Source: Chrysomallon squamiferum
Lineage: Eukaryota; Mollusca; Gastropoda; Neomphalida; Peltospiridae
NCBI GenBank assembly: GCA_012295275.1
Contig: CM022673.1
Coordinates: 14,060,788 to 14,124,787 of the forward strand
DNA: 64,000 nt
Reading direction: 5' to 3'
The notes under the pieces were generated by a model. It was given only the letters and a program-made list of their open reading frames with translations, was not told the origin of the DNA and did not search any database. Shown piece by piece: positions 52,135 to 64,000 of this stretch; within the stretch, counting starts at the first letter, position 1; every line of letters begins with the position of its first letter. Made by a program: the position numbers and the translations under genes.

Positions 52135-53181
52135 ATGTCGTCATTTACGAAACCCTACCTGATTCTGGCTGTGTTGCTTTGTTTAGGTAAGTTCTCAACT
52201 TTTATTATTGCCAAAATTATTAATTCTTCGTTTGATAATCGGTATTGTTTTATTTTGTTATATTACTCTTTGATAAGCCGCGTTATTTTTATAGTTTAAT
52301 GTTACCTTAGTATTATTGTTTGTATATAATTACTAATTTTATCTTAGGTTTTCTTGTCCTTGTACTTTAGTTGGCAGATAACGGTCTTTCAAACTATAGA
52401 TCCTGTTTTAATACAGTATTTGTTTATTACTACATTAAATTATATTTAGATATCGTTTGAATTATTTATTTATTTATCATTATTTTTTATTTGTTTACTT
52501 ATTTATTGATTTTTTTTTTCAAATGTTAGTAATATAAAAGTGGTTTGGTGTTTGAATTTATTCAGTGTTTGATAATGTCGTTTTTTCAAAAACTGAAAAA
52601 CTATTTCACCATTGTTATAAGATTTATTTTTATATTAAATATTTTTAAGTGTTTATACATAGACACAGAGATATATATGAATACACGCATACATGCACAT
52701 GTATCCATCCATCCATACATACATACCTACATATGCACATACATACATACCTACATATGCACATACATACATACCTGCATACAAACCTACATAGCACACA
52801 CACGTACGTACGTAATATACAAACACATAATACATACATACATACATATCATACATACGTACATATATATAAGAAGCCATCCATAATTTATAACCACTTT
52901 ATTTTTTGTTTTTTAGGACATACAAAAGATTCTAATAATCATCCTATTCATCGTTAACATGATCATTATAGAAATCATCATTATCCATAATCACTATAAC
53001 TGTTGCTTTCTTTCACTTCGTAGCAACAACATCTGTTTCCCAGCTACCATTTGACTCGCCATATTGGCTCGCGAGGCGATCGTATCGACCAATGAGACGC
53101 TCGATGATGTCACAGGCATCAAGATGGATGAGGAGGCTGCAACTACAACTGATGGAAGAAATGTTGGACGGTTTTTTCTAG
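52135..53181 (+). CDS. Gene K: small secreted Arg/Met-rich protein (69 aa)
   Basis: Exons 52135-52186 (17-residue signal peptide MSSFTKPYLILAVLLCL) and 53024-53181, phase 1. The mature part is about 52 residues and basic: FDSPYWLARRSYRPMRRSMM, then RWMRRLQLQLMEEMLDGFF and TAG. There is no cysteine. The C-terminus would form an amphipathic helix with Arg, Met and Leu. Acceptor CACTTCGTAG has a good pyrimidine tract. Two AATAAA signals follow within 110 bases. The tail matches those of genes H and J in pattern. A cationic amphipathic peptide role is also conceivable, but the shared tail argues for a cluster-wide structural function. Confidence 0.82.
52650..52870. repeat. CATA-rich tract in the intron of gene K
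   Basis: CATACATAC units with CTACATATGC variants repeated three times at 52720-52780. Confidence 0.9.
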
Positions 53182-53252
53182 TTTTGAGCCAAGAAATAAC
53201 ATTTAAAATACTGCTGTTATAGACTATTGGAATTTCGTTATCGTTCAGTTAT

Positions 53253-53258
53253 AATAAA
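53253..53258 (+). terminator. Poly(A) signal candidate, gene K
   Basis: AATAAA, 71 bases after the stop; a second overlaps 53278-53284. Confidence 0.45.
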
Positions 53259-53384
53259 AACCGAAAATAATGATAGAAAATAAAACATGGCACTCCTTAC
53301 AAACATCTATAATTTGTTTATTATGTTTGTTTCTTTTTAACAAGAATGAATGATTTATTTGTCTTTATCCCATTCAAAATGACA

Positions 53385-53440
53385 GTGTTGAAGCGCATAC
53401 TGTCTATATGCAAAGTCTAATAAGACGTACAAAAGACATA
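53385..53440. repeat. Second copy of the 22290-22320 dispersed repeat
   Basis: TACTGTCTATATGCAAAG followed by TCTAATAAGACGTACAAAAG matches the block near 22275-22315 with a few changes. It lies just past gene K. Probably the 3' part of a SINE-like family. Confidence 0.4.
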
Positions 53441-53459
53441 CATGTGTACATACAAACGT

Positions 53460-54041
53460 TCACATGCGTTTTTGTTTATGTGTATGTGTATGTTTGTATG
53501 TATGTATGTATGTAGAAATGCACGTGTGTATCTCTATATATATACATACACACACACATATATGCATACATACATTTACATATGTGTGTGTGTATGTACG
53601 CACATGTATATGCATGTACAATTACAGTAAAAACAGTAATGAGAAATAAGAAATCACACAGTGACACGCATACCATACTTCTAGAAACTATACCAATACG
53701 TCACATACCTTACTTACATCTGTCTTTCATTGTCCAAACCTTGACCAGCGGTCATTAGCCCGCCTTGATTTATGTAACACTTTTAATATGTCGTACGCTG
53801 TGTTTCTCTACTACGTTGTGTACAACTGTTTATTTTATTACCGCTGTTTTCTACGGTGATAGTTTGTTACATGTCTCTGTAGTCTTATCTTATAGGATTT
53901 TATTAAAATATTTTACTGAACTAAACAGTAATGAAAATAAATTATTCTGTCATCCTAATGTTCCATATTCACCTTAATGATACGCACACAGGAATATAAT
54001 TGATCAATCATGATTATCGTCATTATTGTCATCATTATTAC

Positions 54042-54120
<79 letters not shown>

Positions 54121-54220
54121 ATTATTATTATTATTATTATTATTGTTGTTGTTGTTGTTTATGATGATGATGATTTTTCGGTTGTAGTTATTATTATTAT
54201 TATTATTATCACATAAAATC
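53460..54220. other. Between convergent genes K and L
   Basis: TATG/CATA-rich sequence, unique AT-rich sequence, then TTA and GTT triplets at 54035-54210. No gene seen. Confidence 0.6.
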
Positions 54221-54300
54221 TAAAAAAAATTACATACATCAGCGGCACACAATGAATTTTTCCATGGTACGACTCAGACACTTTGAAAATATCTAAACAT

Positions 54301-54306
54301 TTTATT
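54301..54306 (-). terminator. Poly(A) signal candidate, gene L
   Basis: AATAAA on the minus strand, about 132 bases past the stop codon. Confidence 0.4.
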
Positions 54307-54437
54307 TTAGTATTGTCCGAAATAATGTATGAACAAATATTCACAACTAAAACAGTCACATGCTAGGACAGACTGGTTAGATATACGTATTACCGTTACC
54401 CTTACATGCATAAACATAGGAATGTGCCCTATTTGTT

Positions 54438-57400
54438 CTAAATGTCCATGAGAAACATTAACATTACTGGATCTTGAAAAACTGATTGACTAGGATTATT
54501 GAACATGTTAAAAGGATCCAACCAGTTCCAGTCGATTACAGGAAACAAATCACCAAACAGGAAATCCTGCCAAATATCAGACCCGACATTTTGTCGTCTT
54601 CCAGCGTCTCCAAGAAGGGAGTGTGTAACTCCTGTATTTGTCCACTCTCTTCCGAATGTTCCAGTTCCTCCTGTCCCGGATGTGCCAAATATTCCTGTAT
54701 CAACAGCACCAGATATACCTGTTCCGGATGTGCCAGATATTCCTGTATTAACAGAATCTGATATACCTGTTCCCGATGTACCAGCTATTCCTGTATTAAC
54801 TATATCTGATATTCCTGCGTCTGGTGTACCAGATATTCCTGTCCGTGATGTACCAGATACTGTTGTGCCAGATATTTCTGTATCAACAGTACCAGATAGG
54901 CCTGTATCAACAATCCCAGATATTCGGGTATTAGCTATACCTGATATTCCTGTCCCTGATGTGCCTGGTATTCCTGTATCTCGTCCAACAGATATTCCCG
55001 TATCAGCAGTACCAGATATTCCTGTATCAGCTATACCAGATATTCCTGTATTAACCGTATTTGATGTTCCCGTAAAATCCGTATCTGATATTCCTGTACC
55101 TGATGTACCAGATATTCTAGTATTAACTATATCTGATATACCTGTGTCTGCTGTACCAGATATTCCTGTATCAGTAGCATCTGATATTCCTGTCCCTGAT
55201 GTACCAGACATTCCTGTCCCTGATGTACCAGGTATTATTCGTGTACCTGTGTCTACTGTACCAGATACTCCTGGCGCTGATGTATCAGATATTACAGTAG
55301 AAGCTACACCAGATATTCCTATGCTTGCTGTATCAGATATTCCTGTCCCTGGTGTATCAGAAATTCCGGTCCCCGATGAACCAGATATTCCTGTCCCTGC
55401 TTTGCCAGCTATTCCTGTCCCCGAAGTACCAGATATTCCTGTCTCCGATGTCCCAGATATTCCCGTCCCCGAAGTAGCAGATATTCCTGTCCCCGATATT
55501 CCAGATATTCCTCTGTCTGCAGTACCAGATACTCCTGTCACTGATGTATCAGATATTCCTGTATCAGCTATACCAGATATACCTATGCCTGCTGTATCAG
55601 ATATTCCTGTCCTTGATGTATCAGATATTCCGGTCCCCGATGAACCAGATATTCCTGTCCCTACTGTTCCAGATATTCCTGTCCCCGAAGGACCATATAT
55701 TCTTGTCCCTGATGTATCAGATATTCCGGTCCCCGATGAACCAGATATTCCTGTATGAGCTATACCAGATATTCCTGTGTCTGCAGTACCAGATACTCCT
55801 GTCCCCGAAGTACCAGATATTCCTGACCCCGATGTCCGAGATATTCCTCTCCCCGAAGTAGCAGATATTCCAGTCACTGATGTACCAGATATTCTTGTCC
55901 CTGATGTACCAGATATTCCTGTCCCTGACGTACCAGGTATTATGCCTGTACCTGTTTCTGCAGTACCAGACACTCCTGGCGCTGATGTATCAGATATTAC
56001 TGTATCAGCTATACCAGATATTCCTATGCCTGCTGCATCAGATATTCCGATCCCCGATGAACCAGATATTCCTGTCCCTGCTGTACCATATATTCCTGTC
56101 CCTGCTGTGCCAGATATTCCTGTGTCTGGAGTACCAGATACTCCTGTCCCTGATGTATCAGATATACCTGTATCAGTTATACCAGATATTCCTGTCACCG
56201 ATGTTCCAGATATTCCTGTGTCTGCAGTACCAGATACTCCTGTCCCCGATGTATCAGATATTCCGATCCCCGATGAACCAGATATTCCTGTCCCTGCTGT
56301 GCCAGGTATTCCTGTCCCCGAAGTACCAGATATTCCTGTCCCTGATGTACCAGATATTCCTGTCTCTGATGTACCAGATATTCCTGTCCCTGATGTACCA
56401 GGTATTCCTGTACCTGTGTCTGCAGTACCAGATACTCCTGTCCCTGATGTATCAGATATTACAGTAGAAGCTATACCAGATATTCCTATGCTTGCTGTAT
56501 CAGATATTCCTGTCCCAGAAGAACCATATATTCCTGTCCCTGATGTATCAGATATTCCGGTCCCCGATGAACCAGATATTCCTGTATCAGTTATACCAGA
56601 TATTCCTGTGTCTGCTGTACCAGATACTCCTGTCCCCGATGTACCAGATATTCCTGTCACTGATGTAACAGATATTCCAGTCCCTGATATACCAGATATT
56701 CCTGTCCCTGATGTGCCAGATATTCCTGTCCCTGATGTACCAGGTATTATTCCTGTACCTGTTTCTGCAGTACCAGGTACTCCTAGCGCTGATGTATCAG
56801 CTATACCAGATATTCCTATGCCTGCTGCATCTGATATTCCTGTCCCCGATGTACCAGATATTCCTGTCTCTGATGTACCAGATATTCTTGTACCTGATGT
56901 ACCAGATATTCCTGTACCAGCTATACCAGATATTCCTGTCCCTGCTGTGCCAGATATTCCTGTCCCCGAAGTACCAGATATTCCTGTCCCCGAAGTTCCA
57001 GATATACCTCTGTCTGCAGTACCAGATACTCCTGTCCCTGATGTATCAGATATTCCGATCCCCGATGAACCAGATATTCCTGTCCCTGCTGTGCCAGGTA
57101 TTCCTGTCCCCGAAGTACCAGATATTCCTGTCCCTGATGTACCAGATATTCCTGTCTCTGATGTACCAGATATTCCTGTCCCTGATGTACCAGGTATTCC
57201 TGTACCTGTGTCTGCAGTACCAGATACTCCTGTCCCTGATGTATCAGATATTACAGTAGAAGCTATACCAGATATTCCTATGCTTGCTGTATCAGATATT
57301 CCTGTCCCAGAAGAACCATATATTCCTGTCCCTGATGTATCAGATATTCCGGTCCCCGATGAACCAGATATTCCTGTATCAGTTATACCAGATATTCCTG

Positions 57401-60400
57401 TGTCTGCTGTACCAGATACTCCTGTCCCCGATGTACCAGATATTCCTGTCCCTGATGTACCAGATATTCCTGTCCCTGATGTGCCAGATATTCCTGTCCC
57501 TGATGTACCAGGTATTATTCCTGTACCTGTTTCTGCAGTACCAGGTACTCCTAGCGCTGATGTATCAGCTATACCAGATATTCCTATGCCTGCTGCATCT
57601 GATATTCCTGTCCCCGATGTACCAGATATTCCTGTCTCTGATGTACCAGATATTCTTGTACCTGATGTACCAGATATTCCTGTACCAGCTATACCAGATA
57701 TTCCTGTCCCTGCTGTGCCAGATATTCCTGTCCCCGAAGTACCAGATATTCCTGTCCCCGAAGTTCCAGATATACCTCTGTCTGCAGTACCAGATACTCC
57801 TGTCCCTGATGTATCAGATATTCCGATCCCCGATGAACCAGATATTCCTGTCCCTGCTGTGCCAGATATTCCTGTCCCCGAAGTACCAGATACTCCTGTC
57901 CCTGATGTATCAGATATTCCGGTCCCCGTTGGTCCAGATATTCCTGTGTCTGCAGTACCAGAAACTCCTGTCCCAGATGTATCAGATATTCCTGTATCAG
58001 CTATACCAGATATTCCTGTCCCTGCTGTGCCAGATATTCCTGTCCCCGAAGTACCAGATATTCCTGTCCCTGTTGTATCAGATAATCCGGTCCCCGATGA
58101 ACCAGAGATTCCTGTATCTGCAGTACCAGATACTCCTGTCCCCGCTGTACCAGATATTCCTGTCCCTGATGTATCAGATATTCCAGTATGAGCTATACCA
58201 GATATTCCTGTGTCTGCAGTACCAGATACTCCTGTCCCTGATGTATCAGATATTCCTCTATCAGTTATAGCAGATGTTCCTGTCCCCGATGTTCCAGATA
58301 TTCCTGTGTCTGCAGTACCAGATACTCCTGTCCCTGATGTATCAGATATTCCTGTATCAGCTATACCAGATATTCCTGTATCAGCTATACCAGATATTCC
58401 TATGCTAGCTGTATCAGATATTCCTGTGTCTGCATTACCAGATACTCCTGTCCCTGATGTGCCAGATATTCCTGTCCCTGCTGTGCCAGATATTCCTGTA
58501 CCCGAAGTACCGGATATTTCCTGTACCCGAAGTACCGGATATTTCTGTCCCTGATGTGCCAAATATTCCTGTACCCGAAGTACCGGATATTTCTGTCCCT
58601 GACGTATCAGATATTCCGATCCCCGATGAACCAGATATTCCTGTCCCTGCTGTGCCAGATATTCCTGTCCCTGATGTATTAGATATTCCTGTATCAGTTA
58701 TACCAGATATTCCTGTCACCGATGTTGCAGATATTCCTGTGTCTGCAGTACCAGATATTCCTGTCCCTGATGTACCAGATATTCCGGTCCCCGATGAACC
58801 AGATATTCCTGTCCCTGCTGTGCCAGATATTCCGGTCGCCGATGAACCAGATACTCCTGTCCCTGATGTATCAGATATTCCTGTGTCAGTTATACCAGAT
58901 ATTCCTGTCACCGATGTACCAGATATTCCTGTCCCTACTGTATCAGATATTTCTGTATCAGATATTCCTATGCCGGCCGTATCAGATATTCCTGTCCCTG
59001 ATGAACCAGATATTCCTGTCCCTGATGTATCAGATATTCCGGTCCCCGATGAACCAAATATTCCTGTCCCTTCTATACCAGACATTCCTGTCCCCGATGT
59101 TCCAGATATTCCCGTGTCTGCAGTATCAGATACTCCTGTCCCTGCTGTATCAGATATTTCTGTATCAGATGTACCAGATATTTCTATGCCGGCCGTATCA
59201 GATATTCCTGTCCCTGATGTATCAGATATTCCGGTCCCCGATGAACCAAATATTCCTGTCCCTGCTGTACCAGATATTCCTGTCCCTGATGTATCAGCAA
59301 TACCAGATATTCCTGCAGTATCAGGTGTTCCTGTTCCTGTAGTATCAGTTGTTCCTGTTCCTGTAGTATCAGGTGTTCCTGTTCCTGTAATATTTGATGT
59401 TCCTGTTCTTATAATATTATATGTTGCTGTTCCTTTAGTATCCGATGTTCCTGTTCCTGTAGTATCAGATGTTCCTGTTCCTGTTATATCAGATGTTCCC
59501 GTACCTGAAGTATCAGTCGTAACTGCAAAAAAAAAAATAATAAAAAAATAAATAGTAATAAAAAAAAAATAATAATAATAATAAATAAATAAATAAGTAA
59601 ATAAAAAATAAAACAATTGGAAGCTTTTAAAACTGTTAGAAAACACATATGTATACGTGTCTGTCTGTCTGTCCCTATATGTTCATGCATGAATGCATGT
59701 ATTTATGTATAAAATATATCTAAAACGTGTGAATGCATGCGTATGTATGTATGTATGTATATATGTATTTATGTATGTAAGTATATATGTTTGTATGTAT
59801 ATATTTGTATTTTTGTATGTATGCATGTGTGTACTGAATAAATTAATCTAATACTGGTACCGAATCATTTATCTGGATTTTAGAAATCCGAAAAATCCAG
59901 GAAACTGGATAATTCGTTTTTCTTTTTTCCCCCTGTAGTTTTTCATTCGGCTGCATTGTTCTAGTTTCAGCGACGTACGCATTGACGGATGCCAGTTTAT
60001 ATGAGTTTTTTAAAAAGTCATTTAAGCGTATTAAGAAGTATATTAATTTGTAGCCTACACGTATCTTTTAAATAAAAATTATGTTCTTTACTTTTCTTAC
60101 TGGATATTTTACATGGTATTCAATAAAGGTATTAATAAAGATCAAGCAGACCCTGCTTTAAGAGTGCAATGACTTGTATCTATTATATACAGTTTATTAA
60201 AAAAAAAATTATCTCTGTTTATTTTATATTTTAAGTAAAGATGTAGCTTGTCTCCAGAAACCCGGGTCACCTCGGGCCCCAGCTTGAAGTATAAATGGTT
60301 CGGTACCTGGATAGTGTAATCTAACCTAAGTGTGTCAGAAAACTGATAGGTAATGATGATGCATCACATGACAAGTAACATGATTGGATGATCACTTGCG

Positions 60401-60981
60401 TTTTGAGTTTTACCTCTAGTTTCCTGTTCAGTGTTTTGATTTGTTTCATTTTCTGGCACTTGCTTCGTTTCAGTTTCAGTAGGCTGATTTGTTTCAATCT
60501 CAGCAGGTTGCTTTGTTTCATTTTCAGGAAGTCGTTTTGTTTCAGCATCTGCGTTAGATCCATCGACAGCTGAATCAGTTGATGCACCAGTGACTGTGCC
60601 AGAACTTTCACGTTGAGTACTATTTGACCCTGAGACATTTAAGTCGGTGTCGATAGTTTCTGTTCCTGCGACTGTGCCTGTTTGATTGGTGCCGCCATTA
60701 CCAGTTTGTGTGTCGGTTTGAATCGTGACGTCCTTACCAATGAATGTGCCTGCTTGAGCGGTGTAAGCTGTATCTGTGCCTGCTTGTGGTTTGCGGCTAT
60801 TACCACCGTTTATGCCTTCATGTGTCGTGTAGCCATTGCCAGGAGCTACTGTTGTTGACACACCGGAACCGATAGCTGGTAATTACAAAATAACAGGATC
60901 ACTGTTAGTTTTCATACAAACCTCGATTTTATATTTAATTATCCAAATAAATTCTTATTCTAAATTTTACTTATTTAGCGC

Positions 60982-61071
<90 letters not shown>

Positions 61072-61101
61072 AAAAAATCGTTTATTACCCTTTAATCTTT
61101 T

Positions 61102-61174
<73 letters not shown>

Positions 61175-61860
61175 GATTTTCTATCATTCTCTACTTAAAA
61201 ACTTTCATATCTGAAACTTTTCAAAAACAAACGCAAAATAATTCAGGTGATAAAATACAGTATGAAATTCCTGTCTTTCCCGCCATTTCTTTACAATCCC
61301 CTGTTATTTTTATTTTTATTTCTATTTCTATTTTATTTTATTATAAAAATGTTGAGTATTTAGATATGGTTCATGTTACATAATTGTTGAAGGGATATTA
61401 GTTATTCCGCAGAACACTAGTTTCAACAGAAGCTACAACAACGCCAGTATTTGTTGTAGTAGAAGTAAAAGTAATAGCAATAGCAGCAGCAGCAAAAGTA
61501 GTTGTAGCAGTAGCTATTGTTGTTACAGTAGCAGTAATAGTAGAAGTGGCAGCAGTAGTTATTGTAGCAGAAGTAATAGTAATAGAGCACCCTCTGCTGT
61601 AACAGTAGCTATATTTATAATAGTAATAGTAATAATAATTGTAGTATGGTAGTAGAGGTAGTAGTAGTAAAAGTAGTAATACTAGTAATAGTAATAGTGT
61701 AGTAGTAGAATTATTATTATTAGTATTATTAGTAGTAGTAGTAGTAGTAGCAGTAGTAGCAGTAGTAGTAACAGCCGTGTGAAGCAGATAGTAACTTACG
61801 TAACAGTCTACAGACGTTGATCACGCATATAAAACATGTCAGTGACAGAAGTTTTGTCAT
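54438..61860 (-). CDS. Gene L: giant secreted Gly/Thr/Ser/Ile octapeptide-repeat protein
   Basis: Exons 61860-61800 (20-residue signal peptide starting MTKLLSLTCFICV), 60875-60414 and 59522-54438, phase 1. Exon 2 encodes a Thr/Gly/Asn/Glu-rich segment with NETKQ and NETNQ sequons. Exon 3 (5085 nt) encodes about 200 copies of an 8-residue unit, typically GISGTSGT, then a unique tail of about 75 residues with Trp, Phe and Asp (SDIWQDFLFGDLFPVIDWNW) ending PVMLMFLMDI-stop. One extra base near 58517-58521 shifts the frame: as written, translation stops at 58435 after 536 residues. Without it the frame runs through for about 1868 residues. Both halves keep the same repeat, so the shift is recent or a sequencing error. 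Likely a mucin- or silk-like extracellular polymer; function not established. Confidence 0.8.
54640..59510 (-). repeat. 24-bp coding minisatellite of gene L
   Basis: The unit on the minus strand is close to GGTACATCAGGGACAGGAAT followed by ATCT. It stays in register with the 8-residue protein repeat across almost 4.9 kb. Variant residues are mostly at positions 4 to 7 (Gly/Asp, Thr/Ser/Ile, Ser/Ala/Thr, Gly/Asp). The unit has no stop in several frames of either strand, which explains long open frames on the plus strand here. Confidence 0.95.
59854..60310. mobile_element. Small inverted-repeat DNA element
   Basis: The left end CTGGTACCGAATCATTTAT matches the reversed right end CCAGGTACCGAACCATTTAT. 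Length is about 457 bp and there is no coding capacity. Just inside the left end is a shorter palindromic stretch around GGATTTTAGAAATCC. Probably a non-autonomous (MITE-like) relic. It lies in the second intron of gene L. Confidence 0.6.
60970..61170. repeat. (TAA)n, (AAAT)n and (CT)n in intron 1 of gene L
   Basis: TAA at 60981-61041, AAAT to 61072, then CT at 61103-61162. Confidence 0.95.
61430..61780. repeat. (TAG)/(CAG) triplets in intron 1 of gene L
   Basis: Interrupted GTA, GCA and TAG units ending about 20 bases before the exon 1 donor region. Confidence 0.85.
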
Positions 61861-61874
61861 GTTCACTGAAACAA

Positions 61875-61900
61875 ACAAAATAATAATAATAATAATAATA

Positions 61901-61935
<35 letters not shown>

Positions 61936-62069
61936 TAAATAAAGAAATTAATTAATTAATAAAAATAAAATTAATAACAATAATAATAATAATAAACATG
62001 TAATGAACAACATGAAATCTGTAAAACCACATTTGTTAGAGTAGAAATTTATTTATTATCACTAAAATG

Positions 62070-62130
<61 letters not shown>

Positions 62131-62465
62131 AGACAGATGCAGTTGTCAGAGCACACACTTGCCTGCATCTATTACGGTGACTGTTTGTATAATAACGTAA
62201 ATTAATTGCACTGCACACGAATAATTATTAACAGGAATAAAAAATATATAACCATTTGAAAAGTGACATGAGAGATAGAGTTGATGCAACATCGCTGTGT
62301 TTGGGCGGGTTTGTTTCCCATGCTATCACGTGACATAAAGCATTATTCAAGCTGCTTTTTTCGAGCTCTGCTAAGTAATAAATGCGTGTTCTTATCTCTT
62401 CCGAAAGTAAATCAATTATGATGGTGATGATTATGATGATAATGATAATAACAATAATAATGGTG

Positions 62466-62500
<35 letters not shown>

Positions 62501-62740
62501 TTTTTAATATGTGTGCATATTTGTGCATATGTTTTTGTGTGTGCATATTTGTGCATATGTGTGTGTGTGTTGTTGTTCTTAAAAATGTTGCCTCGTTTTA
62601 ACGTAAGTATTTAGACAAGGATGTTGATAACAAAATGTGTCAGAAATTTGTTTTACCACAAGATGGGTTACGTCAAGTAAACTAGCAGGTAATTAAACAC
62701 TCAAAAGTAATATCTTCCTTTTCTGTTCTGAAACATGCAC

Positions 62741-62797
<57 letters not shown>

Positions 62798-63000
62798 GTG
62801 TAGTAATAATAGCAACAACACTAATAATAATAATAATAATACAGTAATAATAACAACAACATTAATAATAACCATAATAATAATAATAATAACAATAACA
62901 ATAATTATAATAATAAGTATGTATGTATTTTTTTTTTAAAAGATTTGAATAATCTGTCGTATGTATGTATGTATGTATGTATGTATGTATGTATGTATTT
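61875..63000. repeat. Leader intron of gene L: TAA, CA and TATG tracts
   Basis: TAA at 61880-61995, (CA)n at 62073-62126, TAA at 62468-62500 and 62740-62900, TATG at 62958-62997. No exon seen between. Confidence 0.85.
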
Positions 63001-63026
63001 ACTTTATATATAATTCCACAACTTAC

Positions 63027-63093
63027 CTTAATATCTAGGTTTACATGAAGATGAACAAGTAAGAAAAATGAACAATCTCCAAAAGCTTTTATA
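63027..63093 (-). promoter_or_regulatory. Promoter and 5' noncoding exon of gene L
   Basis: CCTATAAAAGC (TATA at 63093-63086) is followed 60 bases later by the donor TTAAG|GTAAGT. The next suitable acceptor is TTTGTTTCAG, 5 bases before the ATG at 61860. The same leader layout is seen for genes G, H and K. Confidence 0.6.
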
Positions 63094-63099
63094 GGTAAT

Positions 63100-63848
<749 letters not shown>

Positions 63849-63870
63849 ATATTTAAATATGTTTCTATTG

Positions 63871-63998
63871 CAGATTACCTATCAGATACATTTCTTCATA
63901 ACACTTCATGTGGATCATTTCCCGTTGTAACCATTGCCTCGAAGGATAAAACTCCAATAAAACTTACTTTTACTAATTTCTATTCAAGTTCACGTTGA
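63871..63998 (+). CDS. Possible exon of a further gene (CUB-like?)
   Basis: After a TTTCTATTGCAG acceptor the frame is open for about 40 codons in phase 1: SDTFLHNTSCGSFPVVTIAS, then KTPIKLTFTNFYSSSR and TGA at 63996-63998. The I-K-L-T-F-T-N-F string recalls the core strand of CUB domains, from memory. No convincing upstream signal exon was found, and base composition is less repetitive than around it. Could be the last exon of a gene, a fragment, or chance. Confidence 0.3.
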
Positions 63999-64000
63999 CG

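Noticed and set aside
54499-59551. Long plus-strand open frames of Pro-Val-Pro-Asp-Ile repeats (up to 804 codons) opposite gene L
   Set aside because: They arise because the 24-bp unit has no stop when read on the other strand. They have no signal exon, no suitable splice sites and no unique termini, while the minus frame has all three.

Overview
The window is AT-rich eukaryotic DNA, very dense in microsatellites, with split genes, canonical GT/AG introns, TATA boxes and AATAAA signals. Secreted EGF-module proteins and degraded SINE-like repeats that resemble, from memory, a family widespread in molluscs suggest an invertebrate animal, most likely a mollusc. That is inference, not proof. No rRNA, intact tRNA or CRISPR array was seen.

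Most long open frames are translated simple repeats. The real genes appear when splice sites are read by eye. I find twelve loci that share one plan. A first coding exon encodes a signal peptide and ends in phase 1. Middle exons are symmetric (phase 1-1). A last exon encodes a short C-terminal tail rich in Met, Trp, Leu and Phe. From left to right they are: A, EGF protein, minus, 1-4425, running off the left edge; B, Gly/Met protein, minus, 10692-12292; C, Gly/Met protein, plus, 15019-16784; D, three-EGF protein, plus, 18250-22545; E, four-EGF protein, minus, 23701-30236; F, four-EGF protein with a Thr/His-rich centre, minus, 31202-36316; G, 78-residue protein, minus, 37430-38195; H, 120-residue protein, minus, 41350-42142; I, decayed inverted copy of H, plus, 44830-45655; J, 71-residue protein, plus, 47954-50083; K, 69-residue protein, plus, 52135-53181; L, giant protein built from an 8-residue Gly-Thr-Ser-Ile repeat, minus, 54438-61860. 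A weak, possibly CUB-like exon sits at the right edge.

Other content includes a truncated Tigger/pogo-type transposon in an intron of A, a small inverted-repeat element in an intron of L, an array of about 18 copies of a 43-bp minisatellite in the 5' intron of G, a dispersed repeat ending in (TAA)n present twice, and many CT/GA, TATC, CATA, TAA and TAG tracts.

Taken together the locus looks like a cluster of co-inherited secreted structural or matrix proteins. It has EGF modules for contacts, Gly/Met- and Gly/Thr/Ser-rich blocks as fillers, and a common hydrophobic tail that may drive assembly or anchoring. The function is inferred; no enzyme or known complete pathway is present.
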